Assembly (NCBI GenBank): GCA_020881915.1
Contig: JAJFPB010000003.1
Location: forward strand, 5,270,001-5,334,000
DNA: 64,000 nt
Direction of reading: 5' to 3'
Origin: Paramyrothecium sp. XJ0827
Taxonomy: Eukaryota > Ascomycota > Sordariomycetes > Hypocreales > Stachybotryaceae
Shown: positions 54,412 to 64,000 of the stretch, one piece after another
Position numbering within the stretch: position 1 is the stretch's first letter
How the letters are laid out: each line of letters begins with the position of its first letter
The notes under the pieces: generated by a model
Told to the model about the DNA's origin: nothing
The model's database searches: none
What the model saw: only the letters and a program-made list of their open reading frames with translations
Translations under genes and position numbers: made by a program

Positions 54412-55614
54412 ATGAACGAGCACGAAGCCTCAGAAAAGGTGTCATGGGGGGATCCGGAAAACACAGGCGCTTGTTTTGACTTTAGAAGTACGTGGAATTT
54501 GACAAAACATCCTTCATCCAATCCACTTGGAAGGGTTGCTGACGTGAAGCTAGGCGATGTCATAACAACCCCATCGCGTAGTATGCTTGCAGCAATAATC
54601 CATACAACTCTCAACGATGATGTGTATAATGAAGACAGGACCACGGCGTCATTTGAGTTGGAAATGGCGACCATATGTGGCCATGAGGCTGCCGCCTTCG
54701 TCATCACTGGTACCATGGCTAACCAACTCGCGCTCCGCACCCTCTTGTTCCAGCCTCCCTATGCCATCCTTACCGACGCCCACTCTCACATTATCCATTG
54801 GGAAGCTGGAGGTACGGCACTTGTGTCCGGTTCAGTTGTTCAGGCTATCCGACCCTCTAATCGGCGGTATTTGACACTGGATGACATCAAGAAGCATGCT
54901 GTGCTCACAGATGATGTTCACAAGTGTCCTACGCGGCTGATCAGCCTTGAAAACACAACTTCGGGCACCGTGATCCCTCTATCTGAGTTGCGGCGCATCA
55001 AAGAGTGGGCAACCAAGAACGGCGTCGCCGTTCATATTGACGGTGCACGATTATGGGAAGCAGTCAGCACTGGGGCCGGAACGCTGCGTGAGTTTGCCGC
55101 GTGTGCAGACTTGACGACGCTCGATTTCAGCAAGAACCTGGGTGCACCAATGGGGGCAATGGTCATTGGGTCCGCAAAGTCGATCAAAACTTTGAAACGG
55201 ATTCGCAAGGGCCTGGGTGGTGGGATGAGGCAGGCCGGTGTGTTGGCGAGTGCTGCAAGACAAGCAGTGGTTGAAAACTTTGGTCTTAGCGAGACCTGCA
55301 CAAAACTGACACTAAGAAAAAGCCACGAGATGGCGAGATTCATTGCTCAATTGTGGACGAATAACGGGGGTCTTCTTCTACGCGAAGCTGAAACAAACAT
55401 GGTATGGGTTGACCTTCAAGCTGCAGGTGTTGAAGTTGAAGAGTGGAACAAAAAGGGCAGAAAGCAGGGCATTCTACTCGATGGAAAAAGGATCGTCTTT
55501 CACCATCAGATTTGCGATTCAGCTTTGGCCCGGCTGAGCCGGGTCATGGAAGAGGTTCTCGGTCGTGGGCAACTGCTGCAGGTTCAGTCAAAGCCAGAAG
55601 TAGCAAAATTATAA
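54412..55614 (+). CDS. PLP-dependent threonine aldolase / beta-eliminating lyase-like enzyme
   Basis: A single exon encodes 400 residues from the Met at 54412, chosen because conserved sequence (FDFRSTW, then PLGRVADVKLGD) begins shortly after. Fold type I signatures are visible: DDVYNEDRTTASFELE, GHEAAAFVITGTMANQLAL (phosphate region), SLENTTSGTVIPLSELRRI, VHIDGARLWEA (Asp binding the pyridine N) and LDFSKNLGAPMGAMVIGS with the PLP Lys in SKNLGAP. The His-containing loop AHSHIIHWEAGG matches threonine aldolases. Typical activity is reversible cleavage of L-threonine or allo-threonine to glycine and acetaldehyde; fungal relatives in secondary metabolism include the alanine racemase TOXG. It may make or cut a beta-hydroxy amino acid in the neighbouring locus. 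Confidence 0.9.
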   Translation: MNEHEASEKVSWGDPENTGACFDFRSTWNLTKHPSSNPLGRVADVKLGDVITTPSRSMLAAIIHTTLNDDVYNEDRTTASFELEMATICGHEAAAFVITGTMANQLALRTLLFQPPYAILTDAHSHIIHWEAGGTALVSGSVVQAIRPSNRRYLTLDDIKKHAVLTDDVHKCPTRLISLENTTSGTVIPLSELRRIKEWATKNGVAVHIDGARLWEAVSTGAGTLREFAACADLTTLDFSKNLGAPMGAMVIGSAKSIKTLKRIRKGLGGGMRQAGVLASAARQAVVENFGLSETCTKLTLRKSHEMARFIAQLWTNNGGLLLREAETNMVWVDLQAAGVEVEEWNKKGRKQGILLDGKRIVFHHQICDSALARLSRVMEEVLGRGQLLQVQSKPEVAKL

Positions 55615-55763
55615 AGCCTTAGCGATGGACAAGGTTCTTGACATCATAGATATATGTCGAACTAATTGTTTGTAATTTTTACTCTCTATAACTAAAAAAC
55701 GACTCGCTTCAACTGGTCGTGGGCCAGACAGGATGGGACACTATGTGCAGTGACCATGGTCTA

Positions 55764-56695
55764 TTACACCCTGTTTTCTAATCTTCCTTTCAAAGCCTGG
55801 GCCACTGTTCGAGCAAATGTGAGAAGCGACGCAGCGCTGAGAATCTTCGGCACACTGATTTCAAAACCGAGTTTCTGTCGAAACCAGTTCCGCAGTTCAA
55901 TGGCAACTAGCGAGTCAATACCGAGGGCCGCCATAGGAGCTGAAATATCCGGGTCATCTCTTGGCTTCATCATGAGCTCGTAGAGCATGGCTCCGATATG
56001 GTGGGCAAACCCTGCAACCTCTGCATCTCCGTTGAGGCTGTCTGGCTTGATCTTTGCCGCGAGCAGAAACGCTCTTAAACCGTCATCTTGATTACCACCG
56101 GTGAAGACAGCATCGGCTACATAATCGGCTTCCTTGGTATTGCGGTACACACTGAAACGGGGGTCTCGCTTCCACTGAGCGCGGTTCGCGGCTGAGAAGA
56201 GTGGAGTTGCCGTTCGAGCGCCTAATGCGAACTAACTGTTGCTGACGTAGCTGCCACGCGGTCGGTCGTCGATTTTTTGCACGGCTGGCGGAGAAAGGTT
56301 GATGGCTAACTCCAATTCGTCGAGCACGGATTGCTCTTTTACAAAATAGGCAGATATAGCCTGTAATCTTGCAGCGACTTCCGCGTTCCGATGAATGTAG
56401 CCGACATCCTCAACAGGACCCAAAAGACAGAGGCCGGTAGGCCAAGGGCGTGTCGAGCCTGTACGGAGGCATCTTGGTAGCAGCTGCCCGCTGCGTAATT
56501 CGCTTGGTCAAGCCAACCATTCAAGCCTGCCATTGAGCTGAAGAGGACAAAGAAATCAAGGTTGTAGTTTTTTGTGGTTTTATGAAGGTTCCAACAACCT
56601 TGAATCTTGGGCGAGATTACTTCAGTCCAGTCCTCGTATGTCATGTTCTCGAAAGGCTCGTCCTGTATATTGTGTTGGCGAATGATTCTAAGTGG
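55764..56695 (-). pseudogene. 3' remnant of a highly reducing polyketide synthase (KR end + ACP)
   Basis: The minus strand encodes, in order, the end of a ketoreductase domain (FENMTYEDWTEVISPKIQG, LDFFVLFSSMAGLNGWLDQ), the linker (GPVEDVGYIHRNAEVAARL) and a terminal acyl-carrier domain with the phosphopantetheine Ser in ALGIDSLVAIELRNW. Lesions: the frame changes near 56430 at a run of four T on the coding strand (one missing T explains it), and an in-frame TAG lies at about 56230-56232 in the linker. Nothing upstream of the KR survives; the sequence passes into A/T-rich DNA at 56700. No ketosynthase, acyltransferase or other domain is in the window, so this cannot be active. Confidence 0.88.
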
Positions 56696-56783
56696 TGTGG
56701 CTTAGACAGTGACATACTCTAAGCACCATGGAAACCTAGAGCATCCTTGCAACGAGTTACTTGACGTTGGACACGACGGGCTG

Positions 56784-56909
56784 CATATAAACTATAATAT
56801 ATATATATGTATATAATAGGTTACTTATCAAGTGATAATTACCTTGCTTTCTTCCAGGCTTCTAATTAGTTCATGGCTTCCTAATAAAAGTTTATAATAT
56901 ATATAACTT
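56784..56909. repeat. A/T-rich tract with TA-dinucleotide runs
   Basis: Short runs of alternating T and A (for example around 56793-56816 and 56891-56905) lie immediately upstream of the dead PKS fragment. The tract may mark a rearrangement point or RIP-affected DNA; no mobile-element ends were found. Confidence 0.55.
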
Positions 56910-56998
56910 ATCACCTGCAGCTAATGAGGTTTCCTCGCCATTCCTGGGGGCTGTGCTAATAAAAAAAATGAGCAATCGCTAGGTAGTTACTTGACCCA

Positions 56999-58260
56999 AT
57001 GACGCTTGATAAAGCTTGCCAAAGACCAGCCCTTGCACAAAAGCACGCCTCGGAGACTCAGAGGACATTTGAGGATCCTCAAGGTTCGATAACGATGACA
57101 GTCATTGTCTCCCTCAACGGCATCGGCAGCCTAGAGAAGACTCCGCAAATCCACCTATTCCCTTCCGACTGGCGACTTCTCTGTCTAGGCGACATACTCG
57201 ACGATGACTTGGACCTCCGTGCGAGGCTGGCAGCTGCCGATTAGATGAGTTCGTGTCCGAGATATTCAAGGCCGTCGCACGGAGACAATCGAGAGCCGTC
57301 CACGCAGGCAGCGGCGCCCATGGCCTAGCTGTCCTCCAATGCGGAGCAAACATGTTCGAGGCTGTCGTGCTGGACATGATTGCCATGAAACAGAAGCACG
57401 AGGATCTCGCAGTCAATAAGGCAGCATTCGACATCATCGTCGCCAAGCTAGGGCTCACCATCCCAAGGGAAGACCACGCGATTCTCATCAAACATCATGC
57501 AGACCTCGAAGACACGGCAGAGACGCCTTCTGGTGAGGAGAACAGCCCCAGCCCCGTGGATCGAGATCAGTAACATTATCAAGAGATGCTCCGCTGAGCG
57601 CTCCGAATGCAGGAATAAGTAGACCAATATTATTGGGTCTGCGCGGTGGCCGACAGGCATTCGCAGCGTCAATTCCAGGATGCCATACGTGGCTACCTGA
57701 GAAGCGCAACGATTCTGCCTGATCTGCTGAAGCCGACCTTCGAAGGGATCAAGACCATCTACGCACTCGCAGGGCGTTCCGAATGCGGCAAGAGCACAGT
57801 GGCCGACATGATTCACAAGGCCCATGGCACTAGAGGGGCGCGGCTCAAGATGTCCTGCTTTCCGGATAAAGCGAGTAACGGGCTAGGTCATAATATCTAT
57901 TCCTTGTCTGGATACCAACGGGCTGCTGCTTTGCCAAGAGAGCTGGATACCTACGCTCGCTGCCATTGGTACCTATCGACACTCACCATCGAGAGCGTGC
58001 ACCGACGATTCCATCGCAGCTCTGAAGTCCTACCTCGGACCTCTCTTGCAGATCATATACATTGATACAGACGAAAAGCGGCGGTTGGAGAGAAGTGGCC
58101 GACCAAGGACTCGATTGGAACAGAAAGACGCCGCAAAGAAGGGGCGCGGTGCTGAGCGCGTCAAAGAGATCGCCGACGTTTCATTGACAACAATGGACCG
58201 AAAGAAAGCCTGGAAGACGCATTGCAGGTTCTGCTGCAAAGAAGAGAGAAGAAAGTTTAG
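56999..58260 (+). pseudogene. P-loop nucleotide-kinase-like gene with several frameshifts
   Basis: The plus strand reads as one P-loop NTPase in pieces. An N-terminal part (TVIVSLNGIGSLEKTPQI, a degraded Walker A) changes frame near 57234 into LDEFVSEIFKAVARRQSR. An intron 57570-57656 can be placed. After it comes a good Walker A, ALAGRSECGKSTVADMI, and LTIESVHR. The frame shifts again near 58001-58008 into DDSIAALKSYLGPLLQIIYID and RSGRPRTRLEQKDAAKKG, and once more at the T-run 58179-58181 into FIDNNGPKESLEDALQVLL. Each shift is explained by one missing base. The start could be 56999 or 57095. It is either a pseudogene or an active gene with assembly indels. It resembles dephospho-CoA or nucleoside kinase-type NTPases but cannot be named. 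Confidence 0.7.
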
Positions 58261-58499
58261 GTTGCTGGTCTTGTAGACTGGGCTTGGATTAGTTAAGCTC
58301 CACTTTACGTGATACATGAAGTCTTCCTCAGGCTTGAGCGATGATCCTGCTTTGTAACGTGCGCCTTCACCGGCTGGCTCCTTGCCACGATCTCGGATAG
58401 GATACGACCACTTTCCGGGCCTCTTCCGCGTTCTGACACTGCCCCATTCTCTGTGTACTGACTGGCGACTACGGTACACATCACGGATGCGTTGAGTTC

Positions 58500-59314
58500 C
58501 TAGGATGCTCGAAGCATATCTCTCACTCCTGCTAGGAAGCGGTCACGGCCGTACCAGCCGCTCAAGCGTTTCCACCTAGAATCCTTTGCGACCTGCTTGC
58601 TCCAATTGGCGTGTTTTTTGGCTCGCACTCGGAGTGACATTGCGATCAAGCTATTGCCTGAGAGCTCCCTTCGCAGAACCCCGGGGATCGTCAGCACTTC
58701 TGTACTCGACAGTCAGCACGAATTTGGGTCTCATCAACGACCTTTTGGAGAGGAGTTGGAGGAGGGAAGAGTGGAGTTACCCCAGATGGTGCGAGTAATG
58801 ACGCGCCATAATGTCAATGGCAGCGGCGTATCAATCCCTGAATAAAATGAAACGAAGATGCCAAGTCAGCAGATGAGCAATCGCGGCATACGAATAAATC
58901 CTTCTTACAAATGATGTCTGTCGCTTTGTTGTAGGACACGTCCTTCAACTGAACCCAGTGACTGTGCCTTAGATTGAGCATGGATTCCCCAGGCGAAATC
59001 ACAGTAAACGTACTTGCCGTCCAGAATCCAGTCGTCGTTCGACTCCACCAGAGCCTGGATGCTACGTCGGGCGTCGTCTTCCGATAATGCGCCACCGGCT
59101 CTAGACTCATGGAAGAGAGAGTCCAGTTCGCATACTGGTATTGAAAGCTCTTGGCCTAGTCGCCGTGCGAAAGTACTCTGGCATCAGGGTGCGGCATCAG
59201 CACAGTGATGTGACATTGGTATTTCTGCAGGCATAGGATTGAACGTACCTTTCCTGCGCCCACAACCCCAATGACTTGAATCCTTCGTCCATGAAGCTGC
59301 GGCTTCGAAGTCAT
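58500..59314 (-). CDS. Adenylate-kinase-like P-loop NTPase
   Basis: Five small exons (59249-59314, 59014-59177, 58909-58961, 58781-58837, 58500-58699) give 179 residues. Every junction has GT..AG ends and keeps the frame, and the assembled protein is coherent. It has Walker A GVVGAGKSTFARRL with the intron falling inside it between Lys and Ser, then LSIPVCELDSLF, then ALVESNDDWILDGN, NHWVQLKDVSYNKATDIIWID and LTLWRVITRTIWGE. The C-terminus HANWSKQVAKDSRWKRLSG, GWYGRDRFLAGVR matches the end of FlaR/adenylate-kinase-like proteins. Such proteins are small nucleotide kinases or DNA-topology modulators of uncertain substrate. It converges with the broken P-loop gene at 56999-58260. Confidence 0.82.
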
Positions 59315-61073
59315 CTGGGGCGGATTGACGAGAATGAAAAGATAGAGAGGAAGAGAGCACGTTATGCCCAGTGGAGGCTGACTCGAGTGTTCGTTTCTTT
59401 TTTCTTTTCTTTTTTTTAAAAAAAAACAAGTGAAGCAAAATCTTTTCGCAACAGAATTGGGCTTACCTTACCCTCATCGGCGAGGCTTATGTCAGCCTTA
59501 GGCAGCACTGGGCAGGGTCTTGCTAGGAAAAGATATCTCGCTGCGGAGGGTTTGATGGTTGTGGGTTGATTGTTGCGGGCGTGACTGCGTCTTTCGCCTC
59601 TCAATCATCCTGAAATGACCATGCACTGTCTCAGATCGCTCAGCCCTCATGTCTTGATCTCGTGCTAAACTGGTGACATTTGAGCGATACGAGCCGTGAG
59701 CTGGTTTCACGCCCAAATGGTCGTAATAGTTCACATACTCCTCGGGCCCAAGTTGACAGGGACGGCCCGGTTGATTGTAAGGATGGAGCCGACCAGCGGA
59801 TAGTTGACAGTGCTACTTGCAGTAGGCACCTCAGGAGAAGCTGGCAGTTTCCAGGTCGAGGGGATGGTTCGGCATCACACGGACTTGGCTGCGGCTAATG
59901 CCAATGAGGCTCTCAAACACCGGCGGCATACTTGCCAAACATCAGGACTGGCGGTAATTGAGATGAACAGGGCAGGTGTCCAACCAGTTCGTTGTCGCCA
60001 TGGCCCATGTCGTGGGCGACGTTGAGGCTGGAAGTAGACGTGCTATGCGGTACTTCGACTGGAACAGGCTTCTCTGCCTGCTTGCTGGTGTCTAGATTGA
60101 GATCGATAGCCGCGGTTTGTTCTCTTTGGTGTCAGCAAGCACGAGGACTGCGAAGGGGGTCAGTTGATAAAAAACCTCGGAAGCCCGGGGATGTTGGAGC
60201 AGTCAGGAAACACCGAAATTTTCGCATTGTGCTTCCTGCCTCGCGGCTTCCTGCGTCTGCCCCGTACTCCTACAAATTCCTGCCTTTTACTTCATGCCTT
60301 CTCATCTCCCACAGAACCTCACTTCACCACTGCATTCTTCTCTCCCTCGCCAGGTTCGTCCCAGCCTCTGAGCACTTCTCCCCGACGCTAAGCCTTACCC
60401 CCTCGGCAGTTACAATGCCCGAACGAGCCACGAATGTTGTCGGTGGTCCTGCGGATGGCTAGGACGCATCTGCTTGCCCCGTCTACTTCGAAGGGCTATC
60501 CTTCGACCGAATCACTCCCCACAAGCCATACGTATTCAACTTGAAGGTGAAACATACCTGCCGTTGCACGAGGACAACATGTAACGAAAGATATGGGGGC
60601 AGACTACAGTGAGTCCATGGCGGTAGTTTGACAACTATAGAGTAGCGGCAGACATGGCCGTGATTGAGACGAATAGGGGGCTGTAGTGATTTTTGCATTG
60701 CGATTCGCAAATAGGACGATGTCAGGCTGCAGACTGTTTTCATACCTCTCTGCTTCCGTCGTGCTAGAGCTATAGTAGAGCTATGTTCTGTTGTGCCATT
60801 GCCAGTACTTTTTCAGAGTCCAATAAGCGGTTAAAGAACATTAGAAGTTGACGAGGGGCCTCTGATGATCTCGGAAATTCAGCACTTCCGGGATCCATAC
60901 TTTTGTGATCCTTGAGGATCGACGAGCGGGGTGCAGGATCGTTTAATTCCCGTTATTCCCGGCCATTGGTGCCTCATGGTCAGCCCACCGTAAGATGGAC
61001 AGGAACCACGTCGCCGCAAGATCCCCATCTTCAAGTCTGAACATTCAAGTCTGGCTAATGTCCATTTTTCGAG
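59315..61073. other. Long gene-poor stretch
   Basis: About 1.75 kb. The segment 60250-60415 looks like a C/T-rich fungal 5' leader and ends in a 15-codon open frame (MPERATNVVGG...) reminiscent of the start of Con-6-type proteins, but nothing follows it. The rest shows no recognisable gene. Confidence 0.4.
59395..59427. repeat. Homopolymeric T/A tract
   Basis: A run of T with a few C is followed directly by nine or ten A, just upstream of the adenylate-kinase-like gene. Length is likely unreliable in assembly. Confidence 0.7.
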
Positions 61074-62182
61074 ATGCTCCGCCAGTTCATTGCCGTTTGG
61101 GCTGCCTTAGGCCTCGCTGTGTTGTGGGCGACTACTAGTCAACATGCCACGCCGAGTGATCTTGACGCTGTGCCCACCGGGGCAGATCCTTTGTACTCGG
61201 AAGACACGCTCTTGCTTGCAAAGGCAATTTCCTGTCCTGAAATCGTTCCAAAGGCTATAGGAATAGTTCTCCTAGTCCATGGTTCCGGAGTAACGTAAGT
61301 TAGGCAATGCCTCACCACCATCCCAGGGCACAAACTAAACAGTCTGCGTGTAGCCCGCAGATCAACTGGGACTCTACCCTCCTCCGGCCGCTCGTGCGTA
61401 AGCGTTATCAACCATATTATCTGGAAGTCCCGTACAGACTGTTCCGAGATGTTCAGCTCTCCGCGGAGTACATCAGTCATGCTGTTAAAAAACTGGCAGA
61501 AGAGCATCAGCAGGACATTTCTATCATCTCCTGGTCAGCCGGCTCCTTGGCGACGCAGTGGACGCTTGTATTCTATCCAGAGACTCGTGCCATGGTGAAG
61601 CGACACATAGCTATAGGTGCATCATACCGAGGCTCATGGTCCATGATTCCCCTATTCTACCTCAACATGTACTCAGAGGCTGGAGTGCAGCAACTGCCAT
61701 GGTCGAACTTGCTCGCAACATTGTACAAGTTCGGTGGCGGAAACGCCGTCGTCCCAACCACGAATATTGGATCGAGCACAGATCAGATAGTGCAGCCAAG
61801 CTTCTATGGTCAGGCTGGGAGCCGGCACGGATTTAAAGATGCCTGGAGGTTGGAAGGACCCTTAGCCCGGAATGTTGACGTGTTCAAAGAGTGCGCCTTG
61901 GCATCTCTACGTGAGTGGCGTCTCCCACGCTTATTCACACACGACTCGATATTATGGGAGGCAGCGAGCCATGAGGTTATCTTTGACGCTCTTGGTAACG
62001 ACACATTTAGCAATACGGCAGCGGCACTCAATGCTACTGTTTGTCGTGGTGGATGGGTGAATGATGTCCACTCTGGCTTGAAGAAGCAGCATGCTGCTAT
62101 CCTGCCCGAACTTTTCTCGTACGCCCCAACCCAAGCGGTCATTGGCTGGCCTGAGTTGGCGATTCGTGAGTACGCACGATAG
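61074..62182 (+). CDS. Secreted lipase, Candida antarctica lipase B-like alpha/beta hydrolase
   Basis: Two exons, 61074-61294 and 61354-62182 (intron 61295-61353), give 349 residues. A signal peptide or anchor (MLRQFIAVWAALGLAVLW) comes first. Motifs line up with CalB-type lipases: the oxyanion region VLLVHGSGVTPQINWDS, the nucleophile elbow ISWSAGSLATQW (Ser in S-W-S-A-G, as CalB has TWSQG), the acid in STDQIVQPS, and a late His in LFTHDSILWEAASHEV. CalB-type enzymes hydrolyse esters and acylglycerols and have a small lid. A donor-like GTGAGT just before the stop could extend the C-terminus, but the ending AIREYAR fits the family. Cellular role: extracellular fatty-acid release. Confidence 0.87.
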
Positions 62183-62357
62183 ATGCAGTCCATGCAAGTT
62201 GGGCTCGTCACGGGCTCATGTTCACAGTTACTTGTCTCCAGATACGCTAAGGTATGGCTGTGAAGTAGGTTATGTGAAGGTAGACTCAAATGAAACACCA
62301 AGCAGAAAATATCGCCTTCGAGGCTTAGAGCCAAGTGCTCGTTTTGGGCTCGCTCCG

Positions 62358-63575
62358 TTAACCCAGGGATTTGGTGTATTTGCTGCTTCTTTTCAATCCA
62401 TACGCAGCTTCTTTGGTTTCCAGCTCGGCCAGCATGTTTGATAATTGTTTCTCCTCGTCAGTAGGCTCTGGGATATGTTCCTGCTTTGCATCACGCATAA
62501 GAAGCGGGTCTTTTCGTCTTGTCTTCTTTATCCGAGAAGTTTCTTCTGCCGCGACAGCTTCCTGGTTGGACAGCCCCAGAGTCTTCACCCATGTGGCGTC
62601 CTTGGCCACGTTCAACTCACATCCCAGATAGGATTTGCCTTCTCTTTCCCGATTCCATGATTCAAAGCCAACAAAGAAAAGGGTGGTGCTGATCACACGC
62701 TGTTCCCAGTTGATTGGGGGCAATTTGCAGGCTTCAAATAGAACGTGACTGTTAACCAAAACACGAAAGCACCTGTCGACGTAATTATCGATCTCATGGC
62801 CCGCAATATGTCCTTTTGTGTTCTGGTCTCTGATACTGTCCATAAGTCGCATCGTGCTTCCCGCATAATTGAAGCGAAGGTCATTGGCCGTGAAAGCAAA
62901 TGGCACCCACGATTTGAAGCCGTCCTGCATGATGAGGTTGTCCGGGAAACACTTGATGATGATGAGGAATACAAGAAGCCGCAGAGAATCCTCAACAATT
63001 TGTGCCCAACCCACATCAAGATCATGTTCATGGTATCCTTGATTGACCTTCAAATGCGCTAGTGTCTGGACAGGAACATGAGGATGGTTGGCTAAATAAA
63101 TCAATGGCTTCACCTGGTTTGCTTCCAGGAGTGCCTTAACTGCAAAGCTTTGGCTCTGTTGCTCATTGAAGCTGTGTCTGCCATTTGAAACCCAAAAGGA
63201 AAGCCGCTGTGCCTGGGGGGTCAATGGTTGTCTGCCAAGAAAGTCAGACTGTGTGATGAGTAGAGGACAGTCCAGCACAAGATCATCAAATAGCTTGGTG
63301 TCGGGTGGTGAACTCTTTGCCTTCCGGAGATCAATCTCCATTTTGGCCTGGTCTTGAACCGCCCTGGCGAGTTTGGCTGCACATTCTTGCAGTTCAAGCA
63401 CCCAGTCCTCTCTGGAAGCTGTAGGTGTGAGGATCAATGGTTCGCGATCCCCGTTGTTACTTTTCCATGCCTGATAACTGCGTTTATAAGACTGGTCCTG
63501 GCGATTCGTTTGCGTGCGTACGATGTGGAATCGATGGCAGAAAAATGATTCCAACGTCTTCTGTGAACTATCCAT
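62358..63575 (-). CDS. Hypothetical protein, 405 residues
   Basis: A single uninterrupted frame on the minus strand begins MDSSQKTLESFFCHRFH and ends KRSSKYTKSLG. Composition is that of a soluble protein. There is a helical Lys/Glu-rich segment near residues 60-90 (LQECAAKLARAVQDQAKMEI), a compact central part with several Trp and Phe (LLVFLIIIKCFPDN, WVPFAFTANDLRFNY) and a charged tail with KKTRRKDP and EEKQLSNMLAELETKEA. There is no signal peptide, no clear membrane protein pattern and no motif I recognise. Length without stops strongly suggests a real gene. It converges with the lipase gene, 175 bases apart. Confidence 0.7.
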   Translation of the reverse strand: MDSSQKTLESFFCHRFHIVRTQTNRQDQSYKRSYQAWKSNNGDREPLILTPTASREDWVLELQECAAKLARAVQDQAKMEIDLRKAKSSPPDTKLFDDLVLDCPLLITQSDFLGRQPLTPQAQRLSFWVSNGRHSFNEQQSQSFAVKALLEANQVKPLIYLANHPHVPVQTLAHLKVNQGYHEHDLDVGWAQIVEDSLRLLVFLIIIKCFPDNLIMQDGFKSWVPFAFTANDLRFNYAGSTMRLMDSIRDQNTKGHIAGHEIDNYVDRCFRVLVNSHVLFEACKLPPINWEQRVISTTLFFVGFESWNREREGKSYLGCELNVAKDATWVKTLGLSNQEAVAAEETSRIKKTRRKDPLLMRDAKQEHIPEPTDEEKQLSNMLAELETKEAAYGLKRSSKYTKSLG

Positions 63576-64000
63576 GACGAATGAAGTTCAATTGGCTTTA
63601 TCAGTCTATGATCGTGGTGATAGAGTTTCTCTCCAGGGTGTTACATGTCTAGTAATTATCATATCTAAAGCAGAATTGCGTGCTGCTCCAACAGTGGCTG
63701 TGCAATGTCTCTCAGCTATATGAGTCACCGGTGTGCAGAGCATTGACTTTTACTCTGTACAGTCCGGGGTGACTCAGTAAATAAATGGGCCGCAATCCTT
63801 GTAATTTCTCCGCTCATCTTATTGGCTGTATCTCAGCCTGGGCAGACTGAGAATAGGCTCAGCAACCCTTACGCTAACTACGTAGTGCAAGACACTGTTG
63901 ATATCTAATAGATCTGCTGGCTGAAATAATCTCAATGCTCCGAAATAAATCGTAAGACAAGGCACACGGTTTGAGAAACCTGATTACTTTGTAGGCTCTT
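63576..64000. other. Intergenic, right edge
   Basis: Upstream region of the hypothetical protein gene; no other gene is visible up to the window end. Confidence 0.4.

Noticed and set aside
56999..58260. Treating all frame changes of the P-loop gene as introns
   Set aside because: Only the junction near 57570-57656 has usable GT..AG ends; at the other three places the two frames abut within a few bases.
62183..62345. Extra 3' exon of the lipase through the GTGAGT just before its stop
   Set aside because: The present ending AIREYAR matches CalB-like C-termini and the extension would add unconserved sequence.

Overview
The window comes from a filamentous ascomycete, most likely a Sordariomycete and possibly Hypocreales. 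The genes carry short introns (about 45 to 125 bases) with GT..AG ends and CTNAC-type branch sites. The gene content is typically fungal: Zn2Cys6 regulators, a cytochrome P450, MFS permeases, a cellobiose dehydrogenase, LysM proteins, a large family 18 chitinase, an HR-PKS relic and UstYa-like proteins. No bacterial operon, tRNA, rRNA, CRISPR array or intact transposon was seen. All exon boundaries were inferred by hand from splice signals and reading frame, and no database was searched.

Layout. 1-13 kb: a secreted FAD oxidoreductase with two GC-AG introns, a broken MFS transporter, a small membrane protein, a P450 and a convergent Zn2Cys6 regulator. 13-32 kb: an extracellular carbohydrate group made of a cellobiose dehydrogenase, a six-LysM secreted protein, an ankyrin protein, an unrecognised secreted protein, a LysM/CBM18/GH18 chitinase with a hydrophobic tail like the yeast killer-toxin alpha/beta precursor, and a metalloprotease carrying a CBM1. 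33-43.5 kb: an anion:cation-type MFS permease, a second Zn2Cys6 regulator, and a single polypeptide that fuses isopropylmalate dehydrogenase to a complete isopropylmalate-isomerase-like aconitase.

44-56 kb is the most unusual part. A small secreted precursor carries five 17-residue repeats, each ending in Lys-Arg. It is divergently transcribed from two paralogous single-pass membrane proteins of UstYa (DUF3328) type, one with two perfect HxxHC motifs. An LCMT-type methyltransferase, a DUF4267-like protein, an MFS exporter and a PLP-dependent threonine-aldolase-like lyase follow, then the 3' end of a dead polyketide synthase. I read this as a candidate ribosomally made, Kex2-released and oxidatively modified peptide (dikaritin-like) locus. 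The fused leucine-type enzyme next door may belong to it or to a separate amino-acid chain-extension pathway.

57-64 kb: a frame-disrupted P-loop gene, an intact five-exon adenylate-kinase-like gene, a CalB-type lipase and an unrecognised 405-residue protein. Most of the coding lesions in the window look like single missing bases, several in short T runs, so assembly error must be separated from true pseudogenisation.
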